A DNA stretch of 64,000 bases from Coriobacteriaceae bacterium (lineage in GTDB: Bacteria > Actinomycetota > Coriobacteriia > Coriobacteriales > Coriobacteriaceae): the NCBI GenBank assembly GCA_902362275.1, contig CABIWB010000010.1, forward strand, positions 12,429-76,428, written 5' to 3'. The position numbers and the translations under genes are program-made. Shown here one piece after another: positions 18,041 through 26,662 of this stretch (position 1 is the first letter of the stretch; each line of letters starts with the position of its first letter). Under the pieces are notes generated by a model, which was not told where the DNA came from, did not search any database, and was given only the letters and a program-made list of their open reading frames with translations.

Positions 18041-18080
18041 TCGCTGTCGGTGCCAAAACATCGGCATTGCCATGATCCAA

Positions 18081-18113
18081 TGTAGTCATTGGGGACGTTC
18101 TTAAATGACTACA
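18081..18113. repeat. 10-bp inverted repeat
   Basis: TGTAGTCATT and AATGACTACA lie 13 bases apart, in the gap between the RGG and pdxT genes. Confidence 0.55.
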
Positions 18114-18117
18114 TAGC

Positions 18118-18185
18118 ATGAGAGTGGATAATCTCCCGGTTTGAGTCTGCATTCAAGCTCAAAGTGGGAGATTATCCACTCTCAT
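18118..18185. repeat. 20-bp perfect inverted repeat, 28-base spacer
   Basis: ATGAGAGTGGATAATCTCCC (18118-18137) is repeated in reverse complement at 18166-18185. The flanks ATAGC/GCTAT extend the pairing with a small offset. It lies 40 bases past pdxT, which ends at 18226 in its own small hairpin (CCTACA-TT-TGTAGG). Confidence 0.75.
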
Positions 18186-18225
18186 TTGCTATGCGTCCGA
18201 AAATCCACGCTCGTTTGTTTTCTGC

Positions 18226-18813
18226 CTACATTTGTAGGAACAGTTCGTGGAGGCGGGTATCGTCGTCGAGCTCGGGGTGGAAGGTGACGCCGAGCTGGTT
18301 GCCCTGGCGGGCGGCGACGATGCGCCCGTCGACTTTCGCTAAGGCCTTGGCGTCGCCGTGGACCTCGACGATGCGGGGCGCGCGGATAAACGTCAGCGGC
18401 ACTTCACCGTCGATGCCGGCTACCTGTCCCTTGGTTCGAAAGCTGCCGAGCTGTCTGCCGTAGGCATTGCGCTCGACAAGTACATCCATGGTTGCCAAAC
18501 GCGGCGTGCCCTTATCGTCATGGGCGGCAAGGTCGCGCGCCAGCAGAATCAGGCCGGCGCAGGTGCCCAGGACGGGCATGCCTTCAGCGATACGGGCACG
18601 AAGCCCCTCGAGCATCCCCAGTTCCTCAAGCAGCTTGCCCTGAACGGTAGACTCGCCGCCGGGAAGTACCAGACGGTCAAAGTCCTGCTTTAAATCAGCC
18701 GCCTGCCTCAGCTCAATACAACGTGCGCCCAGCTTCGACAGCCTCGCCTCGTGCTCGGCAAAAGCGCCTTGGACCGCCAACACGGCGACCGTTTGGTCTG
18801 CATAATCGCTCAT
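18226..18813 (-). CDS. pdxT: Pyridoxal 5'-phosphate synthase glutaminase subunit
   Basis: 195 aa class I glutaminase. It starts AVLAVQGAFAEHE, has the oxyanion-loop LPGGEST, the nucleophile Cys in LGTCAGLIL, and a late His-x-Glu in VTFHPELDDD. It releases ammonia from glutamine and passes it to PdxS, with which it forms a large ring complex in the cytoplasm. The gene starts 20 bases after pdxS, on the same strand, with AGAAGGGA as ribosome site. Confidence 0.95.
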   Translation of the reverse strand: MSDYADQTVAVLAVQGAFAEHEARLSKLGARCIELRQAADLKQDFDRLVLPGGESTVQGKLLEELGMLEGLRARIAEGMPVLGTCAGLILLARDLAAHDDKGTPRLATMDVLVERNAYGRQLGSFRTKGQVAGIDGEVPLTFIRAPRIVEVHGDAKALAKVDGRIVAARQGNQLGVTFHPELDDDTRLHELFLQM

Positions 18814-18833
18814 GTGCGATCCCTTCTGCTGGA

Positions 18834-19724
18834 CTAGCGCCCGCGCTCCTCCATGATAATCTCGATCTCGTCGGCGTTGATGCCCACCATAGCCTCGCCC
18901 AGGTCCTCCGAAAGCTCGGCGATGAGCTTGGCATCGGTGAAGTTTGCCACGGCCTTGACGATAGCGGCGGCGCGCTTGGCGGGGTCGCCGCTCTTAAAGA
19001 TGCCCGAGCCGACAAAGACGCCCTCGGCACCCAGTTGCATCATCAGCGCGGCGTCGGCGGGGGTCGCTACGCCGCCGGCGGCAAAGTTCACGACGGGAAG
19101 CTTGCCCGTGGCATGGACCTCGCGGACCAGTTCGACCGGAACCTGCAGTTGCTTGGCTGCCTCAAAGAGCTCATCATCGCGCAGAGCAACAACGTCGCGG
19201 ATCTGCTTTTGGATCTTGCGCATGTGGCGTACGGCCTGGACGACGTCGCCGGTGCCCGGCTCACCCTTGGTGCGGAGCATCGTGGCGCCCTCGGCAACAC
19301 GGCGCAGCGCCTCGCCCAGATCGCGGGCGCCGCAGACAAACGGCACGTCAAACTGGGTCTTGTCGATGTGATAGACATCATCTGCGGGGGAGAGAACCTC
19401 GGACTCATCGATGTAGTCGATCTCGATGGCCTGAAGGACCTGCGCCTCGACGATGTGACCGATGCGGCACTTGGCCATGACGGGGATGGAGACGGCCTCC
19501 TGGATGCCCTTGATCATCTTGGGGTCGCTCATGCGCGAGACGCCGCCTGCGGCACGGATGTCGGCCGGGATGCGCTCGAGAGCCATGACGGCGCAGGCGC
19601 CTGCCTCCTCGGCGATGCGTGCCTGCTCGGGCGTGGTGACGTCCATGATGACGCCGCCCTTGAGCATCTGCGCGAGCTCGCGATTGAGTTTGACGCGATC
19701 GGCCTTGCTAGTCTGTTCTGCCAT
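18834..19724 (-). CDS. pdxS: Pyridoxal 5'-phosphate synthase lyase subunit
   Basis: 296 aa, standard length. It builds PLP from ribose 5-phosphate, glyceraldehyde 3-phosphate and ammonia. The (beta/alpha)8 signatures are present: [41 protein letters not shown], and the phosphate-binding [16 protein letters not shown]. The start at 19724 follows AAGGGAG; an in-frame ATG at 19766 is too far upstream. It is first in the pdxS-pdxT operon and divergent from a MocR regulator. Confidence 0.95.
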   Translation of the reverse strand: MAEQTSKADRVKLNRELAQMLKGGVIMDVTTPEQARIAEEAGACAVMALERIPADIRAAGGVSRMSDPKMIKGIQEAVSIPVMAKCRIGHIVEAQVLQAIEIDYIDESEVLSPADDVYHIDKTQFDVPFVCGARDLGEALRRVAEGATMLRTKGEPGTGDVVQAVRHMRKIQKQIRDVVALRDDELFEAAKQLQVPVELVREVHATGKLPVVNFAAGGVATPADAALMMQLGAEGVFVGSGIFKSGDPAKRAAAIVKAVANFTDAKLIAELSEDLGEAMVGINADEIEIIMEERGR

Positions 19725-19816
19725 GGTTACTCCCTTGGTTGGCATGTGCATTGCTTGACGGAACATCCTATCGGGGAGCTGGGTATGGCGAAATACTCAG
19801 TTTTCGAGATAATAAC

Positions 19817-19858
19817 AAGGTCAGACTAATACCAGACTGAATGACCCGATAAGGTCAG
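19817..19858. promoter_or_regulatory. Direct repeats, likely PdxR operator
   Basis: AAGGTCAG occurs at 19817 and 19851, and CAGACT at 19822 and 19833 (11 bases apart), all between the divergent pdxS and pdxR genes. Direct repeats at this place are the known style of PdxR sites. Confidence 0.5.
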
Positions 19859-19869
19859 GTGACAAACTC

Positions 19870-21309
19870 ATGCTCGACTACAATTTGGAACAACGCGGCG
19901 AAGCATCGCTCTATGAGTATGTTTACCAGCAAATTCGAGACGATATTGTTGCTGGACGCATTGCGGCGGGGGAGCATTTACCGTCTAAGCGCGCCTTTGC
20001 CAGTCATCTGGGAATCAGTGTCATTACCATCGAGAATGCATATAGCCAGCTACTTGCCGAGGGCTATATTTGCTCAATGCCGCGGCGTGGCTACTACGCT
20101 TGTGAGCTTCCGGACGCACCGGTTTTGCCTTTGGCTACGGGGAACATCGACCGAGATGCCGTCTCTGTGGACCCCGGCGTGCATGTTGCCAATGGACGGG
20201 TCGAGCGATTTGATGCTCTTTCTCCTTCCGCTTTGGAGGCGGCGCGGCTTTGGCAAAGCGCACTGCGGGCGACGCTGGCATCCGAAGACGAGCGCGAGAT
20301 CTTTTCGCCCGCACCGGCACAGGGCACCGCTCGGCTACGACGCGCAATTGCTCGCCATCTGCGCGGGACAAGGGGTATGAATGTTGACCCCAACAACATT
20401 GTTATCGGCGCGGGCGCCCAGCTGCTCGATACCATGTTGGTTCAGTTGCTTGGAGCCGACAAGGTGTATGCCGTTGAGGACCCGGGCTATTTGCGTCTGA
20501 CGCGCATCTATCAGGCTATGGGCTGCAAAGTTCGACATATCCCGTTGGATGATGAGGGCGTGGACTTGAGCGCTCTGCAGAAAACCGGGACCGATGTCCT
20601 TCACCTGATGCCGTCTCATCAGTATCCGACCGGTCTTGTGACGAGCATTGCACGTCGCTATGCGTTGCTGAGCTGGGCCGCCGAGCGGCCAGGTCGGTAT
20701 CTCATCGAAGATGACTTTGATTGCGAGTTTCGTCTGGCCGGCAAGCCGATTCCCGCGCTTGCTTCGATCGATGCCGCACAATCGGTCATCTACACCAACA
20801 CGTTTTCGAAGAGCCTGTCATCGGCGTTGCGTCTAGCGTACATGGTGCTGCCCGACGAGCTAATGGAGCGGTTTAGGCGCAACCTTGGTTTTTACGCCTC
20901 GTCGGTGAGTTCTGTTGACCAGGTCGCTTTGGCTCGTTTGCTGGAATCGGGTGATTACGAGCGGCATGTGAACCGCGTGCGCGTTCGTGCTCGCGAGGCG
21001 CGTGATGACCTGGCGGCGCTTGTACGGAAAGCATTTTCGGCAGGGGAGGTCTCGATCGAGCATGCGGACGCGGGCCTTTACTGCACTGTGGTTGCGGAGT
21101 GCGAAGCGGGCGGAAGCTCTTTTGCGCAGGCCCTCACGCGCTCGAGTATCCCTTTTGTCGATATCAGTGACTGTTATTGGTGTGCCGATGGCGCATCTGT
21201 CCCTAAAAACTCAACTCAAATTCTTGTTCAGTATGACGATTTGAGTCCAAAAGTGCTAAATACCTTTGAATCGCAGCTAATGGGAGCACTCTGCAACCTA
21301 AGTGAGTAG
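19870..21309 (+). CDS. pdxR: MocR/GntR-type regulator of pyridoxal phosphate synthesis
   Basis: 479 aa. Residues about 10-80 are a GntR winged helix (YEYVYQQIRDDIVAGRIAAGEHLPSKR). Residues about 110-470 have the type I aminotransferase fold, with the PLP lysine at about 314 (NTFSKSLSSALRL). It would sense PLP and regulate the divergent pdxST operon; the context fits PdxR very well. Its last codons, LSE and the stop, lie inside the first copy of the 121-bp repeat, so the present C-terminus has probably been remodelled by that repeat. Confidence 0.88.
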   Translation: MLDYNLEQRGEASLYEYVYQQIRDDIVAGRIAAGEHLPSKRAFASHLGISVITIENAYSQLLAEGYICSMPRRGYYACELPDAPVLPLATGNIDRDAVSVDPGVHVANGRVERFDALSPSALEAARLWQSALRATLASEDEREIFSPAPAQGTARLRRAIARHLRGTRGMNVDPNNIVIGAGAQLLDTMLVQLLGADKVYAVEDPGYLRLTRIYQAMGCKVRHIPLDDEGVDLSALQKTGTDVLHLMPSHQYPTGLVTSIARRYALLSWAAERPGRYLIEDDFDCEFRLAGKPIPALASIDAAQSVIYTNTFSKSLSSALRLAYMVLPDELMERFRRNLGFYASSVSSVDQVALARLLESGDYERHVNRVRVRAREARDDLAALVRKAFSAGEVSIEHADAGLYCTVVAECEAGGSSFAQALTRSSIPFVDISDCYWCADGASVPKNSTQILVQYDDLSPKVLNTFESQLMGALCNLSE

Positions 21310-21418
21310 GCTTTTGGAACTTTGGCGACCAGGCAGTTTTGTAACAAGCTATCTACCTGCGGTTTTGAAAAGCAGGATGACCGGGCTGCTCGGGATGTTC
21401 AAAAAAGTCTACTCACTT
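21298..21418 (+). repeat. 121-bp hairpin repeat, copy 1
   Basis: Begins CTAAGTGAGTAGGCTTTT and ends AAAAGTCTACTCACTT, giving 16-bp terminal arms with one G-U pair. It has the same length as copy 2 (22718-22838), lies in the same orientation and is about three-quarters identical, with shared blocks CTTTGGCGACCAGG, TACCTGCG and CTGCTCGG. Its first 12 bases give the last three codons and stop of pdxR. Confidence 0.82.
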
Positions 21419-21452
21419 GTCGCGCAAAGCTTCTGCATGAGAAAAAAATGGG

Positions 21453-21560
21453 GTTTTCAACAGAGCTTCGTCCAGCTCTCGGCAAGCTTTTGGCCAGTTG
21501 GGGAGGGCTGTTGAAAACTTAGCAGTCCGTTCGGCACCATTTTTGGCGCGTTCGCGCCAA
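21453..21560 (+). promoter_or_regulatory. Structured leader before the nuclease-like gene
   Basis: Two inverted repeats lie between repeat copy 1 and the gene: GTTTTCAACAG (21453-21463) with CTGTTGAAAAC (21508-21518), and TTGGCGCG-TT-CGCGCCAA (21543-21560). No good ribosome site or promoter is seen before the start. The rest of this 286-base gap is repeat copy 1. Confidence 0.45.
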
Positions 21561-21601
21561 TGCGTGACTGACTGGGTTGAAATTCGTGTTTTCCTGTGCC
21601 T

Positions 21602-22729
21602 ATGAAGGATCTACTTTGTGACATATCGGCTTTTAGGTACTGGCGTTTGCCCCCTCAGGTCCGCGCTCTGTGCCCGCCGCTTCCACGGCCGGAAGAAGAC
21701 CGGCAGCGATATGACCTCGCCCGTAACCCGACGGCTGCGGTTGTGCTCGGTTTTCCGTTGTATACATTGGTTCGGACGAGAAACAAACGGACTTGTCCTG
21801 CCAGCATTAGGCAGCGGCTGTTTCTTGGTGAGCTCCCCAGGGAATCCGTGCTGGAAACGGAGCATGGGTTTTTGGTTACGTCTCCTCTACTGACGGCATT
21901 CATCATGTCGCGGCATCTGACGGATCTTCAGCTCCTTTTGGTATTGGCGGAGATGTGCGGCTTGTTTGTGGTGTGCGCTCTGCCGGCGGCACTTGAGGCC
22001 GAGCTTGCGCGTGCAATTGACTCGGGCGCGATTTCGACAACGTTCGGTTGGGTGCGCTGCCCGTCCGAGGACGGCACCGCCTCAAATTTATGGCGTCGAG
22101 ACGCTTTGGTTTTGGGCGGAGACCTTGACCGTTTTTGTTCAGATGTTTGCGGGATGCGTTACGGTAATAAATTTATGGCGGTATCGCAACTCGTCCCATT
22201 GGGTGCCGCGTCACCTTTTGAGGTCGAGGCGTATTTGTTGCTTGGACTGCCGCGAGCCCTGGGTGGCGAAGGGTTTTGCGGCATAGAGCTCAATGTCGAA
22301 GTGGCGCTAAGCACAAGTGCTCGAGCGATTGTAGGAAAGTCCCGTGTATATATCGACCTGCTCCTGTCTTCGCCGGACGGCAGGCGACAGGTGGCCATTG
22401 AATGTCAGGGAAAGGTCTCGCACGGACGCGCAGGGGATGGCTTGCGTGACGCTGACCGCATGACAGCCCTTCAGGCCATGGGTTACGATGTACTTCTCCT
22501 GACACACAGACAGATATCCGATGAGGATAGATTCCGCGCGATCGTTAAGGCCGTATACAGGATGCTCGATGCTGAATATCGTGATAAAAGCTCGGATGAG
22601 CAAAGGGCTGAGGCATTACTCCGGTCTGAACTATTCATTGACTGGACAAAATTGGGAGTAATCGACGGAAAGATGCCCGCTAGACACAAAATGGCTCGAT
22701 CGTGGACGGCTGCGAATCTAAGTGAGTAG
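21602..22729 (+). CDS. AbiEi/DUF559-like protein with nuclease-fold C-terminus, repeat-flanked
   Basis: 375 aa from the ATG at 21602 (an in-frame GTG at 21596 is possible; neither has a ribosome site). Residues about 60-130 (FLGELPRESV...FLVTSPLLTAFIMSRHLTD) resemble the N-terminal part of AbiEi-type proteins common in Coriobacteriia. Residues about 255-340 look like a PD-(D/E)XK nuclease core of the DUF559/Vsr kind: YIDLLL, then VAIECQGK, then DADRMTALQAMGYDVLLLTHRQI. The last codons, LSE and stop, come from repeat copy 2. DNA cleavage or defence is inferred; the protein has no established name. Confidence 0.65.
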   Translation: MKDLLCDISAFRYWRLPPQVRALCPPLPRPEEDRQRYDLARNPTAAVVLGFPLYTLVRTRNKRTCPASIRQRLFLGELPRESVLETEHGFLVTSPLLTAFIMSRHLTDLQLLLVLAEMCGLFVVCALPAALEAELARAIDSGAISTTFGWVRCPSEDGTASNLWRRDALVLGGDLDRFCSDVCGMRYGNKFMAVSQLVPLGAASPFEVEAYLLLGLPRALGGEGFCGIELNVEVALSTSARAIVGKSRVYIDLLLSSPDGRRQVAIECQGKVSHGRAGDGLRDADRMTALQAMGYDVLLLTHRQISDEDRFRAIVKAVYRMLDAEYRDKSSDEQRAEALLRSELFIDWTKLGVIDGKMPARHKMARSWTAANLSE

Positions 22730-22838
22730 ACTTTTGGCACTTTGGCGACCAGGTCGTTTTGAAACAAGTCATTTACCTGCGACTTTATAAAGCAATACGG
22801 ATGGTCTGCTCGGCAAGTTTCGAAAAGTCTACTCACTT
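22718..22838 (+). repeat. 121-bp hairpin repeat, copy 2
   Basis: Begins CTAAGTGAGTAGACTTTT and ends AAAAGTCTACTCACTT, with fully paired 16-bp arms. It is a direct repeat of 21298-21418, and its first 12 bases end the nuclease-like gene in the same frame used in pdxR. Confidence 0.82.
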
Positions 22839-22908
22839 AGTTTTTGACGAGAGACCGATGCCGAAGATAGCTCTATTTCAGGGCGTTAACGAGTCCTCGA
22901 GACACAAA

Positions 22909-22937
22909 AAGGCCCGAACCAATACGGTCCGGGCCTT
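22909..22937 (-). terminator. Terminator of rubrerythrin gene
   Basis: Arms AAGGCCCGAACC and GGTCCGGGCCTT pair with one mismatch; on the minus strand TTTGTGTC follows the T-ending arm. Confidence 0.8.
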
Positions 22938-22970
22938 ATAAAGCTAGAGAATGTCTCTCAGGCGTTTGGC

Positions 22971-23531
22971 TTAGCCAAAGTAGCGCTTGAGCAGGCCGGC
23001 GAAAGCCTTGCCGTGGCGAGCTTCGTCGCGAGCCATCTCGTGCACGGTGTCGTGGATGGCATCGAGACCAGCGGCCTTGGCACGCTTGGCAAGATCGGTC
23101 TTGCCGGCGGTGGCGCCATTCTCGGCTTCAACGCGCATCTCGAGGTTCTTCTTGGTGGAGTCGGTCACGACCTCGCCCAGGAGCTCAGCGAACTTGGCGG
23201 CATGCTCGGCCTCCTCGTGGGCAGCCTTCTCCCAGTACAGGCCGATCTCGGGATAGCCCTCGCGATGGGCGACGCGAGCCATGGCCAGGTACATACCGAC
23301 CTCGGAGCACTCGCCCTCAAAGTTGGCGCGCAGGTCGGCAACGATGTCCTCGGAGACGCCCTCCATCTTGGCGACGCCCACGACGTGCTCGGCAGCCCAC
23401 TCGAGCTGGCCCTCCTCCTGCTTCAGGAAACGAGAACCGGGAACGCCGCACTGGGGGCACTTGAAGTCCTCGGGCAGCTGGTCGCCGTCGAACTCTTCCA
23501 CATAACCGCAAACGGGGCAAACAAACTTCAT
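22971..23531 (-). CDS. Reverse rubrerythrin
   Basis: 186 aa. The rubredoxin-like Fe(Cys)4 site is at the N-terminus (CPVCGY near residue 5, CPQCGVPGS near 27) and the ferritin-like di-iron domain follows ([43 protein letters not shown]). This order is that of reverse rubrerythrins, which reduce peroxide and oxygen in anaerobes. The start at 23531 follows AAAGGATC; a 36-codon upstream extension has no ribosome site. Single-gene unit with its own terminator. Confidence 0.9.
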   Translation of the reverse strand: MKFVCPVCGYVEEFDGDQLPEDFKCPQCGVPGSRFLKQEEGQLEWAAEHVVGVAKMEGVSEDIVADLRANFEGECSEVGMYLAMARVAHREGYPEIGLYWEKAAHEEAEHAAKFAELLGEVVTDSTKKNLEMRVEAENGATAGKTDLAKRAKAAGLDAIHDTVHEMARDEARHGKAFAGLLKRYFG

Positions 23532-23787
23532 GATTCGATCCTTTCGATCGATGGCGATTGTGCGCTCGTCCGGTCCCGTAAGGGCCCTCTCCGGACGTGC
23601 GTCTTGACGAGTTCTATTATCCATAAATGCAACCAAATGTGAAGCCTATTAGGAATGATTTTTAATAAAATATTTTTGAGATATGAAGATGTTGATTGAT
23701 TAACGGTTTGCAAGTCATATACGGACGCCGCTGAGTACAATCGGGCGAGCAAATGTTGACCTATCAACAAATGAAGGAGTTTCCTTT

Positions 23788-25008
23788 ATGCATCTAGCCC
23801 GTCGTGCCTGGTGCCGAACATATCAGACGGTTTTTCGCATTGCATTGCCAATCCTGCCCTATACCGAGCCGCGCATTTTAGAGCATGCCGAGGATGTGCC
23901 CGCGGTGCTTCAAAAGCGCTCGATCCAGAAGGTCCTTATCGTGACGGATCCCGGCATTGCCCGTCTGGGGCTCACGGCACCGCTCGAGACGGCGCTCGCA
24001 TCCAGGGGGATTGGCGTTACGGTCTATGCCGAAACGCGTGCGAACCCCACGGTCTCAAACGTGGAGGAAGCGGCGTCCCTGTACCGAGAGAGCGCCTGCC
24101 GGGCAATTATCGGCTTTGGCGGAGGATCAGCCATGGACTGCGCCAAGGGCGTGGGCGCACGCATTGCGCAGCCAAACAAGCCCATCAACAAGATGCGCGG
24201 CCTGCTGCGGATTCATCGTCGCCTGCCGCTGCTCATCGCCGTTCCCACCACGGCAGGCACGGGAAGTGGGGTCACGCTTGCGGCGGTAATTACCGATGAC
24301 GAGACGCACTACAAGTACCCCATCAACGACTTTGTGCTTATCCCGCGCTTTGCGGTGCACGACCCCGAGTTTACGCGCGGTCTGCCCGCCTCCATTACGG
24401 GGCAGACGGGCATGGACGCCCTGACGCATGCCGTCGAGGCCTTTATCGGGCGAAGCACCACGCCCTATACGCGCAAGATGGCGCGACAGGCGGTGCAGCT
24501 CATCCATGACAATTTGCTCGAGGCCTATGAGCATGGCGACAACATGCGTGCACGTCGCAATATGCTTTCGGCTGCGTATAAGGCGGGCGTTGCGTTTACC
24601 CGCTCCTATGTCGGATATGTGCATGCCATCGCGCACAGTCTGGGCGGCCGATACGGAATTCCGCACGGTTTGGCCAACGCGATCATCCTGCCGCACATGC
24701 TTCGCGCTTATGGTGACGCCGCCGCCCCCAAGCTTGCCGATCTTGCTCGCATGGCGGGCATTGCGCCGGCTACCGCGCAGGACAGTCTTGCGGCCGAGGC
24801 CTTTATCGATTGGGTCGATCGAATGAATGCCGCCTTGGACATTCCCAAATATGTCTCGGGCATTCGCCGCTCCGACATTCCGCAGATGGCGGCGCATGCC
24901 GATGCCGAGGCCAATCCCCTGTATCCCGTTCCGCTTTTGATGGACCGTTTGGAGCTCGAGCGCATGTACGAGGTCGTCGCGGGTGGTATGTTTGAGGACG
25001 AGAACTAG
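23788..25008 (+). CDS. Iron-containing alcohol dehydrogenase
   Basis: 406 aa, group III dehydrogenase. The NAD(P) site GFGGGSAMDCAKG and the signature TTAGTGSGVT are followed by metal ligands in the region GQTGMDALTHAVEAF and HSLGGRYGIPHGLANA. It converts aldehydes and alcohols; the substrate is not fixed by sequence. GAAGGAG precedes the ATG. The aldehyde dehydrogenase gene starts 8 bases after the stop, so the pair probably interconverts an alcohol, its aldehyde and the acid. Confidence 0.9.
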   Translation: MHLARRAWCRTYQTVFRIALPILPYTEPRILEHAEDVPAVLQKRSIQKVLIVTDPGIARLGLTAPLETALASRGIGVTVYAETRANPTVSNVEEAASLYRESACRAIIGFGGGSAMDCAKGVGARIAQPNKPINKMRGLLRIHRRLPLLIAVPTTAGTGSGVTLAAVITDDETHYKYPINDFVLIPRFAVHDPEFTRGLPASITGQTGMDALTHAVEAFIGRSTTPYTRKMARQAVQLIHDNLLEAYEHGDNMRARRNMLSAAYKAGVAFTRSYVGYVHAIAHSLGGRYGIPHGLANAIILPHMLRAYGDAAAPKLADLARMAGIAPATAQDSLAAEAFIDWVDRMNAALDIPKYVSGIRRSDIPQMAAHADAEANPLYPVPLLMDRLELERMYEVVAGGMFEDEN

Positions 25009-25016
25009 GAGGGTCC

Positions 25017-26396
25017 ATGAACACCGAGGAAATTGCGCGCATCGTCGGCGATCAGCGCGCCTTCTTTAAGACGCACGTTACGTTTGATGTCGATGCTCGA
25101 CGTCGCGCGCTCGCGAGCTTACGCGATGCGGTGCGGGCCCACGAGGCCGATATTGCCCATGCGCTCAAGACTGATTTGGGAAAATCGCATGACGAGGCCT
25201 ATATGTGCGAGATCGGCACGTCGCTTTCCGAGATCCGCCATCAGATCGCGCATGTGGCTCGCTGGAGCCGCCCGCACCTGCGCCCCTGCGACCTCGCCAA
25301 TGCTATTAGTGTGTGCAAAACGCAAGCCGTGCCCTATGGCGTCACGCTCATCATGGCTCCGTGGAACTACCCGTTTTTGCTGACGCTCGAGCCGCTCGCC
25401 GGCGCCCTTGCCGCGGGCAATACCGTGGTCATCAAGCCGAGTGCCTATGCTCCGGCGTCGAGCGCGGTACTCAAGCAAATCTGTGAAGAGGCATTTGATC
25501 CGCGCCTGGTGACGGTTGTCGAGGGCGGGCGCGCCGAGAACGAGGCACTGCTCGATGAGCACTGGGACAAAATCTTCTTTACCGGTAGCGTTTCGGTCGG
25601 CAAACTCGTTATGGAGCGCGCAAGTAAAAACCTTACGCCCGTGACGCTTGAGCTGGGCGGAAAGAGTCCCTGCATCGTGGATGCGACGGCAAACTTGAAG
25701 GTTGCGGCACGGCGTATCGCCTTTGGTAAATGGCTCAACGTGGGGCAGACCTGCGTGGCGCCCGACTACCTGCTGGTCGATACGCGCGTGCACGACGAGC
25801 TGCTGGGCCTCATCAAGGAGGAGGTCCGCCGTATGTTTGGCGAGCATCCGCTCGATAACGAGGACTACGGGCATATCGTCAACGCCAAGCATTTTGCGCG
25901 CGTGTGCGGGCTGATCGATCCCGATAAGCTCGTGCTTGGAGGTACTGCGCGCGAGGCTTCGCTCAAGATCGAGCCGACGATTTTGGACGGCGTGTCCCCC
26001 GATGACGCCGTGATGCAGGAGGAAATCTTCGGCCCCATCTTGCCAGTGCTGACGTTTGAGAGCCTTGACGAGGCCGAGACGTTTATTACGGATCGTCCGA
26101 CGCCGCTGGCCCTGTATATCTTTAGCCAAGACCGTGCGGCTCAGCGGCGCTTTGTGCGCTACGTGCCCTTTGGCGGAGGCTGCGTCAACGACACGATCAT
26201 GCACTTGGCTACGAGCCATATGGGCTTTGGCGGCATGGGTGCGAGCGGTATGGGCCAGTACCATGGCCGCGAGAGTTTCGATGCGTTTAGTCACAAGAAG
26301 AGCATCGTGAACAAGGCAACCTGGCTGGACGTGCCATTCCGCTATGCGACCTACGCAAGCTGGAAGCACAAATTCGTGCGCATGTTTGTACACTAG
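25017..26396 (+). CDS. Aldehyde dehydrogenase, class 3-like
   Basis: 459 aa, the short class 3 (ALDH3) form. The cofactor region is APWNYPFLLTLEPL, the general base Glu212 lies in LELGGKS and the catalytic Cys246 in GQTCVAPDY. A hydrophobic, basic C-terminus (FRYATYASWKHKFVRMF) may touch the membrane, as in fatty aldehyde dehydrogenases. It oxidises aldehydes to acids with NAD(P)+. It is second in the operon with the alcohol dehydrogenase. Confidence 0.9.
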   Translation: MNTEEIARIVGDQRAFFKTHVTFDVDARRRALASLRDAVRAHEADIAHALKTDLGKSHDEAYMCEIGTSLSEIRHQIAHVARWSRPHLRPCDLANAISVCKTQAVPYGVTLIMAPWNYPFLLTLEPLAGALAAGNTVVIKPSAYAPASSAVLKQICEEAFDPRLVTVVEGGRAENEALLDEHWDKIFFTGSVSVGKLVMERASKNLTPVTLELGGKSPCIVDATANLKVAARRIAFGKWLNVGQTCVAPDYLLVDTRVHDELLGLIKEEVRRMFGEHPLDNEDYGHIVNAKHFARVCGLIDPDKLVLGGTAREASLKIEPTILDGVSPDDAVMQEEIFGPILPVLTFESLDEAETFITDRPTPLALYIFSQDRAAQRRFVRYVPFGGGCVNDTIMHLATSHMGFGGMGASGMGQYHGRESFDAFSHKKSIVNKATWLDVPFRYATYASWKHKFVRMFVH

Positions 26397-26419
26397 AATG
26401 GGATAGAAGATAGGGATAA

Positions 26420-26455
26420 AAGTGGCCGTCTCCGCGTAAGCGAAGACGGCCACTT
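26420..26455 (+). terminator. Hairpin after aldehyde dehydrogenase gene
   Basis: 12-bp arms AAGTGGCCGTCT and AGACGGCCACTT with a 12-base loop, 24 bases past the stop. The T-tract is short. Confidence 0.65.
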
Positions 26456-26662
26456 CTCACGATGAATACGTGTATCGGAGTTGACAAGACCCGCTGCCAC
26501 GGGTGCCATCCGCGTATTCCTATCTTATTTGCAAGCGCTCTGTCATGTGAGCGTTGCGACAAATGAGCAAAAGGCATGGGCGGGTGAATCTGTGTCCGCA
26601 CGAGTTCGTAGACTTCTCAATAAGGTTAAGCGCCGGTTTATCCGGCCGTTAGAGGAGCTGCC

